In this document: positions 1-9,555 of the stretch, piece after piece
Position numbering within the stretch: the stretch's first letter is position 1
Layout of the letters: the number at the start of each line of letters is the position of its first letter
NCBI GenBank assembly: GCA_947476535.1
Contig: CANJRC010000028.1
Location: 1 to 36,384 of the forward strand
Direction: 5' to 3'
Length of the DNA: 36,384 nt
From: Betaproteobacteria bacterium
GTDB lineage: Bacteria > Pseudomonadota > Gammaproteobacteria > Burkholderiales > SG8-39
Translations under genes and position numbers: made by a program
The notes under the pieces: generated by a model
The model's database searches: none
The model's input: only the letters and a program-made list of their open reading frames with translations
Told to the model about the DNA's origin: nothing

Positions 1-4
1 ATGT

Positions 5-445
<441 letters not shown>

Positions 446-447
<2 letters not shown>

Positions 448-1264
448 ACGAGGTGGAGTGTACTCCGCGGGGCTTGCGACCGGGCCTGAATTGCCAGGTG
501 TCGTCGTAATAGTGCGCCTGGGCGTTGCCTTCATGCCATCCGGGGATGCCGAGCACCGGCAAGGGCGACAAAACGCGCGTCGACGCCAACGACTCAGGGC
601 GGCCAAACCATGCCGCGGCGCGTGCATCCAGCGCGGCCACCTGCTCGCTGTGCGGCCCTTCCAGTTCCTGGGAGCTCAGCGTGAAGACCAGCGCCTTGGC
701 CGTCAACCCGCGAAACGGCGAGCGCAGCTTATCGGCGAGCGCGTGGCCAAACACATGAAAACGCATGCTGCGGGCAACGGCCTCGCGCTGCTCCCAGAAC
801 AGTTCCTTCCACTGGAAATTTTTCAGCAACCCGGCGAGCCTGGGGTCTGCGCACGCAACCAGTAGCCCATCCTCATCGAACAGCGTCAGCACATCGCGCG
901 CAACCCCGCGCGCGTTTGCGGCAGCGGACAGGGCGGAATCGGCGTGTTCATGGTGCAGGCGATTGAGCGCACGCTTTGTCTGCGGGTAGGCGAGCCACGC
1001 CAGCGCGTTGAAGGCATCGTGCCAGTTGTCCGGGCGCGTGATCACTTCGCCGCTGCGCCAGGTACGTTCCTCATAGCCTTCGCTGGCGTCGCCCGCCGGC
1101 TCGTCGTGAACGAAGCGGGTCGACCGGCCCGCGCCGGTGCAATGGGATGCATCGCGCAGCGCATTGAGCGCATCGAGCGAAGGCGGTTTTGCGTCCGGAG
1201 TCTGCGGGCGCCGGGGAAAGTCATGCAATGGCGAGGACATGGCACGCAGGGATGGATGCGACAC
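446..1264 (-). CDS. DUF3025 family protein
   Basis: A 272-residue soluble protein recognised as DUF3025 from the block WHDAFNALAWLAYPQTKRAL near residues 97-116 and the C-terminal LPVLGIPGWHEGNA segment. The biochemical role of the family is not known to me. Translation is placed at a GTG that directly follows the panE stop (TGA then GTG), which suggests coupling; an in-frame ATG at 1240 is the alternative, and neither has a clear Shine-Dalgarno. It is the last protein gene of the rsmI-pyrC-panE run. Its TGA stop (446-448) overlaps the first bases of rnpB, so the rnpB promoter must sit within this gene. Confidence 0.85.
457..462 (-). promoter_or_regulatory. Candidate -10 element for rnpB
   Basis: TACACT on the minus strand, ending 9 nt before the predicted RNA 5' end. 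No good -35 hexamer is visible 16-18 nt upstream. It lies inside the last codons of the DUF3025 gene, as any promoter placed immediately before rnpB must. Confidence 0.4.
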
Positions 1265-2254
1265 TCAGGGCGCGCTCAACGCGAGATTCCTACCGCGCGC
1301 CAGGGCGCACACGACTTCCAGCAACGGCGTCGCCACACCGACCTCGCGCGCCATGGCCAGGGGCTGGCCGAGGATCGCCTCCACCTCGATGGGACGGCCG
1401 GCAAGAATGTCCTGCAGCATGGAGGGCTTGGAGCCCAGCGCGACGCCGATGGGTTGTGATGCTTTCACGGGATCGACGCGGTCGCGTATGTCCCACCCGA
1501 GGGCGGCGGCGAGGGCAACCACTTCGGCCATCAGCCCCCGCTTCATTTCCCGCAATGCCGGGTCGTTGCCGGCATCGTAGGTCGAGAGACAAGTCAACGC
1601 CGACACCGGGCTGTTGCCAATATTGAATGCCAGCTTGCACAACACTTCGCGGCGAATATCCGAGGCCACGATGGCCTTCTGTCCCTCATTGGAGAACAGG
1701 CCTTGCGCCCGTTGCAACCGTTCGCTGCTGGAACCATCGGGCTCGCCCAGCGTCCAGTCGTTGGAGCGCTTGTTGAGCACCAGCCCCGGTTCCAGCACGA
1801 CGTTGCTGGAATCGACGACGCAACCGAGCGCGCGCTCGGGTCGGACCGCCGACCAGAGTTCACCCTGCGGATCGAGCAGCGGCAGGGTCGAGGCCGGCCC
1901 GGGAAGGCCCCCCAGTCCGTAACGCCACCACCAGGGAATGCCATTGACCGCGAAGATGGCAAAGGCATCGGGCGCAAGCAGGCTCGCAATGTGCCTGGCG
2001 ACAGCCGGCGTCGAGTGGGCCTTCAGGGTGACGATCACGCAATCCTGCGGCGGCAGCGTGTCGGGATCATCGGTCGCAACCGCCGGGCGCTCGGTGACAT
2101 CGCGGCCCTCGGCGCGCAGCGTCAGCCCGCGCTCGCGAATGGCCGCCAGGTGCGCGCCGCGCGTCACCACCGACACATCCGCCTTTCCGGAGCGGATCAG
2201 GCGCACCGCCAGGTTGCTGCCAATCGCCCCGGCGCCGAATACGCAGACTTTCAT
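1265..2254 (-). CDS. panE: 2-dehydropantoate 2-reductase family protein
   Basis: Predicted NADPH-dependent ketopantoate reductase (pantothenate/CoA pathway), 329 residues. It opens with MKVCVFGAGAIGSNLAVRL, a Rossmann GxGxxG nucleotide site. NGIPWW lies mid-protein and CKLAFNIGNSPVSAL carries the expected catalytic Lys and Asn region of the ApbA/PanE C-terminal domain. The ATG at 2254 was chosen because the nucleotide-binding motif starts at residue 5; upstream in-frame sequence is not family-like. It lies 49 nt downstream of pyrC and abuts the DUF3025 gene. Many ApbA/PanE paralogues act on other 2-oxo acids, so the exact substrate is unproven. A GC-rich imperfect hairpin (about 2268-2296) sits in the pyrC-panE gap. 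Confidence 0.85.
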   Translation of the reverse strand: MKVCVFGAGAIGSNLAVRLIRSGKADVSVVTRGAHLAAIRERGLTLRAEGRDVTERPAVATDDPDTLPPQDCVIVTLKAHSTPAVARHIASLLAPDAFAIFAVNGIPWWWRYGLGGLPGPASTLPLLDPQGELWSAVRPERALGCVVDSSNVVLEPGLVLNKRSNDWTLGEPDGSSSERLQRAQGLFSNEGQKAIVASDIRREVLCKLAFNIGNSPVSALTCLSTYDAGNDPALREMKRGLMAEVVALAAALGWDIRDRVDPVKASQPIGVALGSKPSMLQDILAGRPIEVEAILGQPLAMAREVGVATPLLEVVCALARGRNLALSAP

Positions 2255-2303
2255 CGCGTCACCACTTGCGCCCTCCCGGTCCGGCCTCGGGAGCGCCGCA
2301 CGC

Positions 2304-3356
2304 TCAGGCCAGCTTCCACGCCAGCGATTCGCCCGCACGCAGCGGCACCAGCGTCTCGCTGCCAAAGGTGAATTCGGCTGGCACCTGCCAAGGCATCCGC
2401 TGGAGCGTCACCGTCCCGGTGTTGCGCTGCAGGCGGTAGAAATCGGCACCGTGGAAACTGGCGAATGCTTCCAGCTTGTCCAGCGCCCCGGCCGCATCGA
2501 ACGCCTCGGCGTACAGCTCCAGTGCCGCGTGCGCGGTATAGCAGCCGGCGCATCCGCAGGCATGCTCCTTCAGGTGCCGCGGATGCGGCGCGCTGTCGGT
2601 GCCGAGAAAGAACTTGGCGCTCCCGCTGGTCGCCGCCGCGACCAGCGCGCGGCGGTGCTCCTCGCGCTTCAACACCGGCAGGCAGTAGTAGTGCGGCCGC
2701 ACCCCGCCCTGGAAGATGGCGTTGCGGTTGTAGAGCAGGTGATGCGCGGTGATGGTCGCCGCCACGTTGGCGGGCGCCTCGGTGACGACCTGGGCGGCTT
2801 CGCGCGTCGTGATGTGCTCGAACACCACGCGCAGCGCCGGAAAATGCCTGCGCACTTCGGCAAACACGCTGTCGACGAAGACCCGTTCGCGATCGAACAC
2901 GTCCACGCCCGGCGTCGTCACCTCGCCATGCAACAACAGTGGCAGGCCGTGCTTTTCCATCGCCGCAAGCGCCGGGAAGGCGCGTTCGAGCTGGGTGACG
3001 CCCGCATCCGAATTGGTCGTGGCGCCCGCCGGATAGTACTTGAGCGCATGAACGAAACCGCTCGCCTTGGCCGCCGCGACTTCAGCCGCGGAGGTGTTGT
3101 CGGTCAGGTACAGCGTCATCAAGGGCTCGAATGTGGCCCCCGCGCCGGCCTTCGGTCGCGCCGCGAGAATGCGCTCGCGGTAGTCGCGCGCCAGCGCCAC
3201 CGTGGTCACCGGCGACTTGAGGTTGGGCATGACGATGGCGCGCGCGAACTGCGCCGCCGTGTGGCCGACCACGGCAGCCAGGTGCGCGCCGTCGCGAAGA
3301 TGCAGGTGCCAGTCGTCGGGGTGAACCAGCGTGATCGAGTCGATTGAAGTATTCAT
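2304..3356 (-). CDS. pyrC: Dihydroorotase, homodimeric class II
   Basis: Zinc amidohydrolase that interconverts carbamoyl-aspartate and dihydroorotate in pyrimidine synthesis; 350 residues, the usual PyrC size. Visible motifs in order are DWHLHLRDG (metal HxH), IVMPNL, ALKYYPAGATTNSDAG (the Lys expected to be carbamylated), LLHGEV and EHITT (metal His residues) and TDSAPH (catalytic Asp). The start is the ATG giving MNTSIDSITLVHPDDW; an in-frame TTG nine bases upstream is possible. It is codirectional with rsmI upstream and panE downstream. The pathway partner pyrF lies about 13 kb away in this window. Confidence 0.95.
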   Translation of the reverse strand: MNTSIDSITLVHPDDWHLHLRDGAHLAAVVGHTAAQFARAIVMPNLKSPVTTVALARDYRERILAARPKAGAGATFEPLMTLYLTDNTSAAEVAAAKASGFVHALKYYPAGATTNSDAGVTQLERAFPALAAMEKHGLPLLLHGEVTTPGVDVFDRERVFVDSVFAEVRRHFPALRVVFEHITTREAAQVVTEAPANVAATITAHHLLYNRNAIFQGGVRPHYYCLPVLKREEHRRALVAAATSGSAKFFLGTDSAPHPRHLKEHACGCAGCYTAHAALELYAEAFDAAGALDKLEAFASFHGADFYRLQRNTGTVTLQRMPWQVPAEFTFGSETLVPLRAGESLAWKLA

Positions 3357-3436
3357 GGGCGCCAATCATACCTGCTGCGAGGCACGAGCAATGACGACTG
3401 GAATCGCCCCGGCACAGGCCCGAGGCGATGCGCCGT

Positions 3437-4414
3437 TCAGCCTTTCTTCGCCGGCTGCTTTCCCGCCAGTTCGAGCGCGCGCTCGTAGACCTCGCCGCGA
3501 CGCAAACCGGTAATGCCGCAGGCGAGTTTCACGCTTTGCGCCAGCGGCAGTTCCGCGAGCAGGGGCTTGAGCACGCGATCGAGTTCCGCCGTCGATGCCC
3601 CCTTTCGCGCGCCCGCGCCCGTGACCAACAGCACGAATTCGCCGCGCACATGGTTCGGATCAGCCGCGAGCCACGCCGGCGCATCTGCAAGCGCGCAGCG
3701 ATGCACCGACTCGAACAGCTTGGTCAACTCGCGCGCGATGACGATGTCGCGCCCGCCCTCCTCGCCGCCCAGCACCGCCGCGAGATCCTCGACGCAAGCC
3801 TGCACGCGATGCGGTGACTCGTAGAACACCAGCAGCGCCTGCTCATCGGCCAGGACTGCGATGGCGGTGCGACGCGCCGACCCGCGCTCGGGCAGGAAGC
3901 CGGCAAAGTGGAATGCCGTTCCGGTAAGCCCGGCCACCGACAACGCGGCCATGGCAGCGCTCGGACCGGGAATCGGGATCACCGGGTAGCCGGCCTCGCG
4001 CACTCGCGCAACCAGGATCGCCCCGGGGTCCGACAGCACGGGGGTCCCGGCATCCGAGATCAATGCCACCTGCTTGCCTTCGGCCAGGAGGCGCAGGATG
4101 TCCTCCGCGCGCCTGGCCTCGTTGTGCTCGTGCAAGGACAGCATGCGCGTGCGGATGCCATGGCGGTCCAGGAGCCGCGCCGAATTGCGCGTGTCCTCGG
4201 CCGCGATGACATCCACCGACGCCAACAGCTTCAATGCGCGCAGCGTGATGTCCTCGAGATTCCCGATGGGCGTAGCAACCACATATAATCGGGCGCCCGC
4301 TACGGGTTCGGCGGCAGATCCGTCGGCGGGTTCGTCTGCAAGGTCGCCGCCGCCCGATGCTAGAACGGTTTTTCCACCCACTGCCCCACCTGGCTCGTCA
4401 TGTCCCGAATTCAT
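3437..4414 (-). CDS. rsmI: 16S rRNA (cytidine1402-2'-O)-methyltransferase
   Basis: SAM-dependent tetrapyrrole-methylase-fold enzyme that 2'-O-methylates C1402 in the ribosomal P site. 325 residues. Characteristic stretches are LYVVATPIGNLEDITLRAL, AAEDTRNSARLLDRHGI, ALISDAGTPVLSDPG, IPIPGPSAAMAALSVAGL and FAGFLP. About 42 residues precede the conserved core. The ATG at 4414 overlaps the divergent lpoA start by 15 bp; an internal GTG at 4381, preceded by AGGTGG, would remove the overlap. The divergent rsmI-lpoA pair is a conserved proteobacterial arrangement. Confidence 0.95.
   Translation of the reverse strand: MNSGHDEPGGAVGGKTVLASGGGDLADEPADGSAAEPVAGARLYVVATPIGNLEDITLRALKLLASVDVIAAEDTRNSARLLDRHGIRTRMLSLHEHNEARRAEDILRLLAEGKQVALISDAGTPVLSDPGAILVARVREAGYPVIPIPGPSAAMAALSVAGLTGTAFHFAGFLPERGSARRTAIAVLADEQALLVFYESPHRVQACVEDLAAVLGGEEGGRDIVIARELTKLFESVHRCALADAPAWLAADPNHVRGEFVLLVTGAGARKGASTAELDRVLKPLLAELPLAQSVKLACGITGLRRGEVYERALELAGKQPAKKG
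4284..4289 (+). promoter_or_regulatory. Candidate -10 element for lpoA inside rsmI
   Basis: A perfect TATAAT on the plus strand 111 nt before the lpoA start. The possible -35 TTCCCG at 4260-4265 is poor. It falls within the rsmI codons for LYVV, so protein constraint alone may explain the bases. Confidence 0.35.
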
Positions 4415-5593
4415 CGACGCTCATCCATGTCATCCGTGCTCCTGCTGGCAGCGGTGCTTGCCGCGAGCCCCGCATTGTGCACTGTGTGCGCGGCGGCGGG
4501 TCAGCCCTTGCCGGGAAAGCCGGCTGCCGCACCGCCAGCAAATCCCGCAACGCCGGCTGCGAGCACGCCGCTGATCAGCCTGCTGCTGCCACTGGATGCG
4601 CCCGATTTCGCACCGGTCGCCTCCGCCGTGCAAGCCGGCTGCGATGCGGCCCTCTCTCTCCTTCCCGCGCGTCCGCGCCTGGAGATCGCGCGCACCGATG
4701 CGAGTGCAGGACGCGTGATCGACGCCTGGGACGCGGCCGCGAAGCGCGGCGCCAATGTGATCATTGGGCCGATCACACGGCTTACGGTATCGGCATTGGC
4801 AAAGACATTGTTATCACGCAACCCAACCGCATCGGCACCCGCCCCCTTCACCCTGACGCTCAATGCACCTGATGAAGCCATGGCCCTGCCGCCACGCTTC
4901 TACACCTTCGGGCTGTCGATCGAGCAGGAAGCGCGCGCCATCGCCCGCACCGCCTGGGTCGAGGGGAAACGAAGCGCGACCGTGGTTCAGGCCAAGGGCG
5001 CACTGGAGCGTCGTGCCAGCCGCGCCTTCGCCGACGACTGGCTCGGTTATGGCGGTCGGATCGTCGATGTGCGCGATTTCGACGACGCCACCAATCTCGA
5101 AACGCTGCGCGGCCAGCTCTCGCGATCCGAGGCCGACCTGCTGTTCCTCGCCTCCGATGCGAGCGAAGCGCGCCGGGTGCGGCCCTATCTCAACAACCAG
5201 ATCCCGGTCTATGCCACCTCTCAGGTCAACGACGGGCGCCTCGACCCGGGGGCCAATGTCGACCTCACCGGCATCCGTTTTGTCGACATGCCCTGGCTGC
5301 TCGAGCCCGACCACGCGGCAGTCATGATCTACCCGCGCCAGGAAGCGCTGCCGCCGAGCCTGCAGCGCTTCTACGCCCTGGGCATCGACGTCTGCCGCAT
5401 CGCCGAACTGATGGTCACCGGCCGCAACCGCATCGAGATTGACGGCGTGACCGGGCGCCTAATCCTGATCCTGCAGGAGACGGCGCCTGCGGCCCTGCGT
5501 GCGGTGCTGCGCGAACCAGCGCTCGCCAGTTTTCGCGACACCTCGATGCTGGCACCGCCGGCCGAGCCGGCGAACAAGCCGCCTGCACAGTAG
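4400..5593 (+). CDS. lpoA: LpoA/LppC-type penicillin-binding protein activator, short form
   Basis: Envelope protein of the LppC family; E. coli LpoA stimulates the synthase PBP1A. The 397 residues cover only the C-terminal periplasmic-binding-protein-like domain (ISLLLPLDAPDFAPVASAV, then ANVIIGPITRLTVSAL, YATSQVNDGRLDP and GIRFVDMPWLLEP). The N-terminal TPR half of the gamma-proteobacterial protein (about 680 residues in E. coli) is absent. The N-terminus looks like a signal peptide (basic MSRIHRR, then a hydrophobic stretch), but the lipobox is poor, with Cys after PAL or after LCTV, so lipidation is uncertain. An internal ATG at 4430 is an alternative start. It is divergent from rsmI; the expected next gene, yraN, is displaced by about 4 kb. 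Confidence 0.88.
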   Translation: MSRIHRRSSMSSVLLLAAVLAASPALCTVCAAAGQPLPGKPAAAPPANPATPAASTPLISLLLPLDAPDFAPVASAVQAGCDAALSLLPARPRLEIARTDASAGRVIDAWDAAAKRGANVIIGPITRLTVSALAKTLLSRNPTASAPAPFTLTLNAPDEAMALPPRFYTFGLSIEQEARAIARTAWVEGKRSATVVQAKGALERRASRAFADDWLGYGGRIVDVRDFDDATNLETLRGQLSRSEADLLFLASDASEARRVRPYLNNQIPVYATSQVNDGRLDPGANVDLTGIRFVDMPWLLEPDHAAVMIYPRQEALPPSLQRFYALGIDVCRIAELMVTGRNRIEIDGVTGRLILILQETAPAALRAVLREPALASFRDTSMLAPPAEPANKPPAQ

Positions 5594-5617
5594 GCCGCGG
5601 CTGCCAAGAGAAAGGAC

Positions 5618-6880
5618 ATGATGAAAACCACGAACTCAATCAAGCAGGAAGACCTGTCGCGCGGCCAGACGATGCTGATCCTCGGCGGGGCTGCCATCAT
5701 GCTGAGCCTCGCCATGGGCATCCGCCAGAGCTGGGGGCTGTTCCAGCCGCACCTGATCCGCGACATGGGCATCACGGCGGCGGACTTCTCGCTGGCGATT
5801 GCGCTGCAGAATGTCATCTGGGGCACGTCCCAGCCTTTCGTGGGCATGCTCGCCGACCGCCATGGTTCACGCCTCATCGCGCTCGCAGGCACCGTGGCCT
5901 ATGCCCTGGGATTGCTGATCAGCCTGTATGCACAATCGGCGCTCATGTTTACGCTCGGTGCCGGCGTCTGCCTCGGGCTGGCGATGTCATGCACCGGCTC
6001 GCAGATCGCCATGAACATCACCGCGCGAACGGCGACCGCGGCAAAGCGCAGCGTCGCCTTGGGGAGCGTTTCAGCGCTCGGTTCGCTCGGCATCACCTTC
6101 GTGTCGCCAATGGCGCAATCGCTGATCACCGGCAGCGGGTGGGAAATGGCGTTGGTCGTGTTCATCGGCCTGATCGCGGTCATGCTTCCGGCGGCCTATT
6201 TTGCCGGTGGGGCGGATCGCATCGTGGTGGAGACCACCGGTATCGCGCAGTCGGCCGGGGAGGCGGTACGCGAAGCCCTGGGCCATCGCGGCTACATGGT
6301 GCTGGCCACCGCGTTTTTCGTCTGCGGTCTGCAGCTCACCTTCCTCACCACCCATCTGCCAACCTACCTCGCCCTGTGCGGGATGGACCCGACAGTGGGT
6401 TCGAATGCGCTCGCGCTGATCGGGTTGTTCAACATCATCGGCTCGTACACCTTCGGCTGGCTGGGCGGACGCTATTCAAAGCGCATGCTGCTGGGCGGCA
6501 TCTATGTCCTGCGTTCGCTCTTCATCACCGCGTACTTCCTGCTGCCACCCTCGCCCACCTCGACCCTGGTGTTCGCCGCGGCCATGGGCACGTTGTGGCT
6601 GGGCGTGGTGCCGCTGGTCACGGGCCTGATCGTGCATCTTTTCGGGCTGCGCTACCTCGCCACGCTGTCGGGCATCGCGCTCTTCAGCCACCAGTTGGGA
6701 TCCTTCGTCGGCGCGTGGGGCGGCGGTCTCATCTACAGCGCATTCGGGTCCTACGACCTGGCGTGGAAGTCGGGGGTTGCAATCGGCATCATCGCCGGCC
6801 TGACGCAGATGACCATGTACACGCGGCCCTCTGCCCGCATGGAGCGCGAACGGGCCCCCGGACTGCAGGCCGCAAGCTAG
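5618..6880 (+). CDS. MFS transporter
   Basis: A 420-residue major facilitator superfamily permease with about 12 hydrophobic segments. The region after the second helix, GMLADRHGSRLIALAG, is an MFS signature loop, and GIRQSWGLFQPHLIRDMGI resembles OxlT/monocarboxylate-type carriers. An AAAGGA stretch lies 4-9 nt before the tandem ATG start. It begins 24 nt after lpoA on the same strand, so it may be read through from lpoA, and converges on the amidohydrolase genes. Substrate unknown; an organic anion handled by the neighbouring amidohydrolases is a guess from context. Confidence 0.88.
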   Translation: MMKTTNSIKQEDLSRGQTMLILGGAAIMLSLAMGIRQSWGLFQPHLIRDMGITAADFSLAIALQNVIWGTSQPFVGMLADRHGSRLIALAGTVAYALGLLISLYAQSALMFTLGAGVCLGLAMSCTGSQIAMNITARTATAAKRSVALGSVSALGSLGITFVSPMAQSLITGSGWEMALVVFIGLIAVMLPAAYFAGGADRIVVETTGIAQSAGEAVREALGHRGYMVLATAFFVCGLQLTFLTTHLPTYLALCGMDPTVGSNALALIGLFNIIGSYTFGWLGGRYSKRMLLGGIYVLRSLFITAYFLLPPSPTSTLVFAAAMGTLWLGVVPLVTGLIVHLFGLRYLATLSGIALFSHQLGSFVGAWGGGLIYSAFGSYDLAWKSGVAIGIIAGLTQMTMYTRPSARMERERAPGLQAAS

Positions 6881-6910
6881 GGTGAAGGGCCGCGCAGCGA
6901 GCGTCCCGAA

Positions 6911-8044
6911 TCACACGCCGTAGAGCGCCGCCGCATTGCCCCACAGGATCTTGTCGCGGTCCCCGGCAGGGACATCCTCGAACGAGTGGGAGATGAAGGC
7001 GCGACTGTCGGGCCACGGCGAAGTCGTCTGCGGGAAATTGGTGCTCCACAGGATGTTGGCGGCGCCAACATGCCGCAGTGCGTGCTGCAGCGACTGCTTG
7101 TCGTACCAGGCCGACACATAACACTGGCGGCGGAACAGCTCCGTCAGCGTGTGATCGTAGCCGCGCGACTTCAGGTTCATGTTGGAGAACTGGTGGTCGC
7201 CCATTTCCAGCGCAAAGACGATCCAGCCGAGCGCGCTCTCGGGAAACACCACCTTGAGCTTCGGATGGAAGCGCACCGCGCGCGACATCAGCATGTTGCC
7301 GACAATGGTGGAATTTCCCGCCGGGCGCGTGATGGCGCGGTAGGCCTCTCGCAGCTTGGGCGAGAACCCGGACCAGGGCTCCATCTCCAGTTCCGGCGAA
7401 GCCCCCGAGTGGAAGCACACCGGCACGCCCAGCTCCTCGCAGGTGCGCCACACCGGCTCGTAGGCCTCGTCATTGATGTGCGGAACATTGTCGCGCAAAT
7501 GCAGCGGGATGGCGGGAAACACCACGCCCTTGTGGCCCTTGGCCACGGCGCGGCGGATCTCCGCGGCGGCCGCCTCCGGCGCCAGCGGCACGATGCATTG
7601 CGGGATGAAGCGCGGGCTCACCGCCGCCCACTCCTCGATTAGCCAGTCGTTGTAGGCCTGCACACAGGCCAGCTCCAGCTTGGGATCGGTGATGCGCCCG
7701 AAGGTCTCCCCGGCGACACCAGCCACCATCGGGTAGAGCACCGAGCAATCGACGCCGTCGGTATCCATGCTCTTCAACCGCGCCTTGGCATCCCAGGCCA
7801 CCACCGGAACGTCCGACCAGCGCGTCGCGCGCTCGGACGGCGCCCCGAGCACCGCGCCGACATCAGCCACCCTCGCCAGGGGCACTGCATGCCCGTCCAC
7901 CACCCATTTCGCCGCGCCCTTGGCCGGCTCCTTCAGGTGGGGAATACGATCACCCCACTTCGCCTTCGACATGCGCTTCGTCCACACCTGCGGGTGCTCG
8001 AGCACATGATCATCCACACTCAGAAAACGCTGCTTCGCCGCCAT
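6911..8044 (-). CDS. Amidohydrolase-2 family protein with altered metal site
   Basis: A 377-residue TIM-barrel protein of the amidohydrolase-2 (ACMSD / gamma-resorcylate decarboxylase-like) family. Residues 9-14, SVDDHV, supply the first D-x-H metal motif, and CFHSGAS mid-protein supplies the next His. At the position where the family has a D-[FY]-P-H motif, this protein has TNFPQ (Asn at about residue 336), so the catalytic/metal Asp and the following His are both replaced. The ATG at 8044 was chosen for the AGGGGAG 9 nt upstream. It lies downstream of, and codirectional with, a paralogue that keeps the site. The reaction is unknown; metal-independent activity or a non-catalytic role is possible. 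Confidence 0.88.
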   Translation of the reverse strand: MAAKQRFLSVDDHVLEHPQVWTKRMSKAKWGDRIPHLKEPAKGAAKWVVDGHAVPLARVADVGAVLGAPSERATRWSDVPVVAWDAKARLKSMDTDGVDCSVLYPMVAGVAGETFGRITDPKLELACVQAYNDWLIEEWAAVSPRFIPQCIVPLAPEAAAAEIRRAVAKGHKGVVFPAIPLHLRDNVPHINDEAYEPVWRTCEELGVPVCFHSGASPELEMEPWSGFSPKLREAYRAITRPAGNSTIVGNMLMSRAVRFHPKLKVVFPESALGWIVFALEMGDHQFSNMNLKSRGYDHTLTELFRRQCYVSAWYDKQSLQHALRHVGAANILWSTNFPQTTSPWPDSRAFISHSFEDVPAGDRDKILWGNAAALYGV

Positions 8045-8198
8045 AAGGTACCGCTCCCCTCGATCAGAGTGCTTTTCATCGGGCGGGGGCAATCCCCCGT
8101 CGCACTCCTCAAATTCAGTCTGCCCGACGGTCCAACTGTCGGGCGCTCATTGCTCCTCTTACTCCTCCTTCGTGCGTGCCATTCACGCCGGCGCCGAA

Positions 8199-9407
8199 TC
8201 AGAGGCGATAGAGCTTGCGCGCGTTCTCGAACAGCAGCTTCTTGCGAACCGCCTGGGGCACCTCGCCGACCACGTGATCTGCATACTTCCAGGTGCCCGG
8301 ATAGGTTGACGTGCTGTGCGGAAAATCAGTCTGCCACATCAGGTTATCCACGCTGAACTGGTCGCGCAGCTCGATGCCGGCGCGCTCGAACCAGAACATG
8401 GAGTAGATCTGCCGGCTGAACTGCTCGCTCGGCCGCGTGACGATGCCCTCGGTCCACAGGCGGCGGCGCTCCCACTCGTGATCGCAGGACTCCAGCACGT
8501 ACTGTATCCAGCCCAGGCCGATTTCCGCCCACACCCACTTCAGCTTCGGGTAGCGATCGAGCACCCCCGAGAACAACAGATTGGGCAGGAACTGCGTCGG
8601 CAAGCTGAAGGCGCCTGGCAGGAAACTGGTGCTCTCCTCGGCGAAGGTAAAGTCCTTCCACACCGGGCCGCGCAGCATAATGCCGCCGTTGGCGTGCCAG
8701 TGCACCGGCATCTCCTCGGCCTCGCAGGCCGCCCACAGCGGATCCCAGTAACGATCACAGAAATGCGGCAGGCCCTTGTGGTTTCCCGCGCCGGCCAGCC
8801 CCATCCAGTCATTCTTGCCCTGGATGGCAAGGCTCGGCTCAAGCACCATCAGGATGCCGCCGTGCCCGCTCTTGCGCGCGCGCTTGACCTCCTTGACCGC
8901 AGCTTGAACGCCGCTGAGGTACGGGATCAGCGCCAGCGGCACATAGCGGTCGGAGGCCTCGCGCCAGGCCACCAGCGCGTCGTTATGCGCCTTCACGCAA
9001 GCGAGTTCCAGCTCGGCATCGCCCTGGAAGAACGTGGCGTTCTGGATCGGCGGATTCGGATACAGCACTTCGCCATCCACGCCATCCTGGTCCAGGATTT
9101 TCAATCTCGCGATGGGGTCGTAAGCAGCCTTGGGCACTTCCTCCCAGCGCTGCACACCGCGCTCGCGATTGCCCTCGCCCATCATGGCCGGGCAGTTGAC
9201 CGGCCAGCGGTTGTCCACCACCTTGCCATTAACCACCCAGCGGTGCACCGGGAAGTCCCAGGGCTTGGACATCAGCTTGGGATCGGTAGTCTCGATGACA
9301 TGCGGGATGCGGTCGCCGAATTTCTTCTTCGACATGCGGCTGGTGAACGCGTCGCGATCAAGCTGCGCGTGCGAATCGGCGCTGAACAGGCCGTGCTTGA
9401 ATTCCAT
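8199..9407 (-). CDS. Amidohydrolase-2 family hydrolase/decarboxylase
   Basis: A 402-residue TIM-barrel enzyme of the amidohydrolase-2 family, whose members hydrolyse or decarboxylate small aromatic or muconate-type acids. Metal motifs are visible: SADSH at residues 9-13, VHWHANGG mid-protein, and QTDFPHS with Asp at about residue 361. It starts MEFKHGLFSADSH with AAGGAG about 8 nt upstream. About 150 nt of noncoding sequence separates it from the paralogue downstream. With the MFS gene it forms an apparent catabolic insertion between lpoA and yraN. The substrate cannot be read from sequence. Confidence 0.9.
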   Translation of the reverse strand: MEFKHGLFSADSHAQLDRDAFTSRMSKKKFGDRIPHVIETTDPKLMSKPWDFPVHRWVVNGKVVDNRWPVNCPAMMGEGNRERGVQRWEEVPKAAYDPIARLKILDQDGVDGEVLYPNPPIQNATFFQGDAELELACVKAHNDALVAWREASDRYVPLALIPYLSGVQAAVKEVKRARKSGHGGILMVLEPSLAIQGKNDWMGLAGAGNHKGLPHFCDRYWDPLWAACEAEEMPVHWHANGGIMLRGPVWKDFTFAEESTSFLPGAFSLPTQFLPNLLFSGVLDRYPKLKWVWAEIGLGWIQYVLESCDHEWERRRLWTEGIVTRPSEQFSRQIYSMFWFERAGIELRDQFSVDNLMWQTDFPHSTSTYPGTWKYADHVVGEVPQAVRKKLLFENARKLYRL

Positions 9408-9555
9408 GGAAAAACTCCTTATCGCTCTCTATCCGGCACCCCGGAAGCAGGCTTGTTTCTACCACAAAGGGCTCGAGAATGTGCCCCCCGTTTCGCCGGT
9501 CCATGGTCACGCAGAGCCCGCATCACCTGTCTTCCGTAACCGCTACTCGCTCGTT

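Noticed and set aside
1938-3347. A 469-codon open frame on the plus strand
   Set aside because: It runs antisense to panE and pyrC, which have full sets of family motifs; the frame has no recognisable domain.
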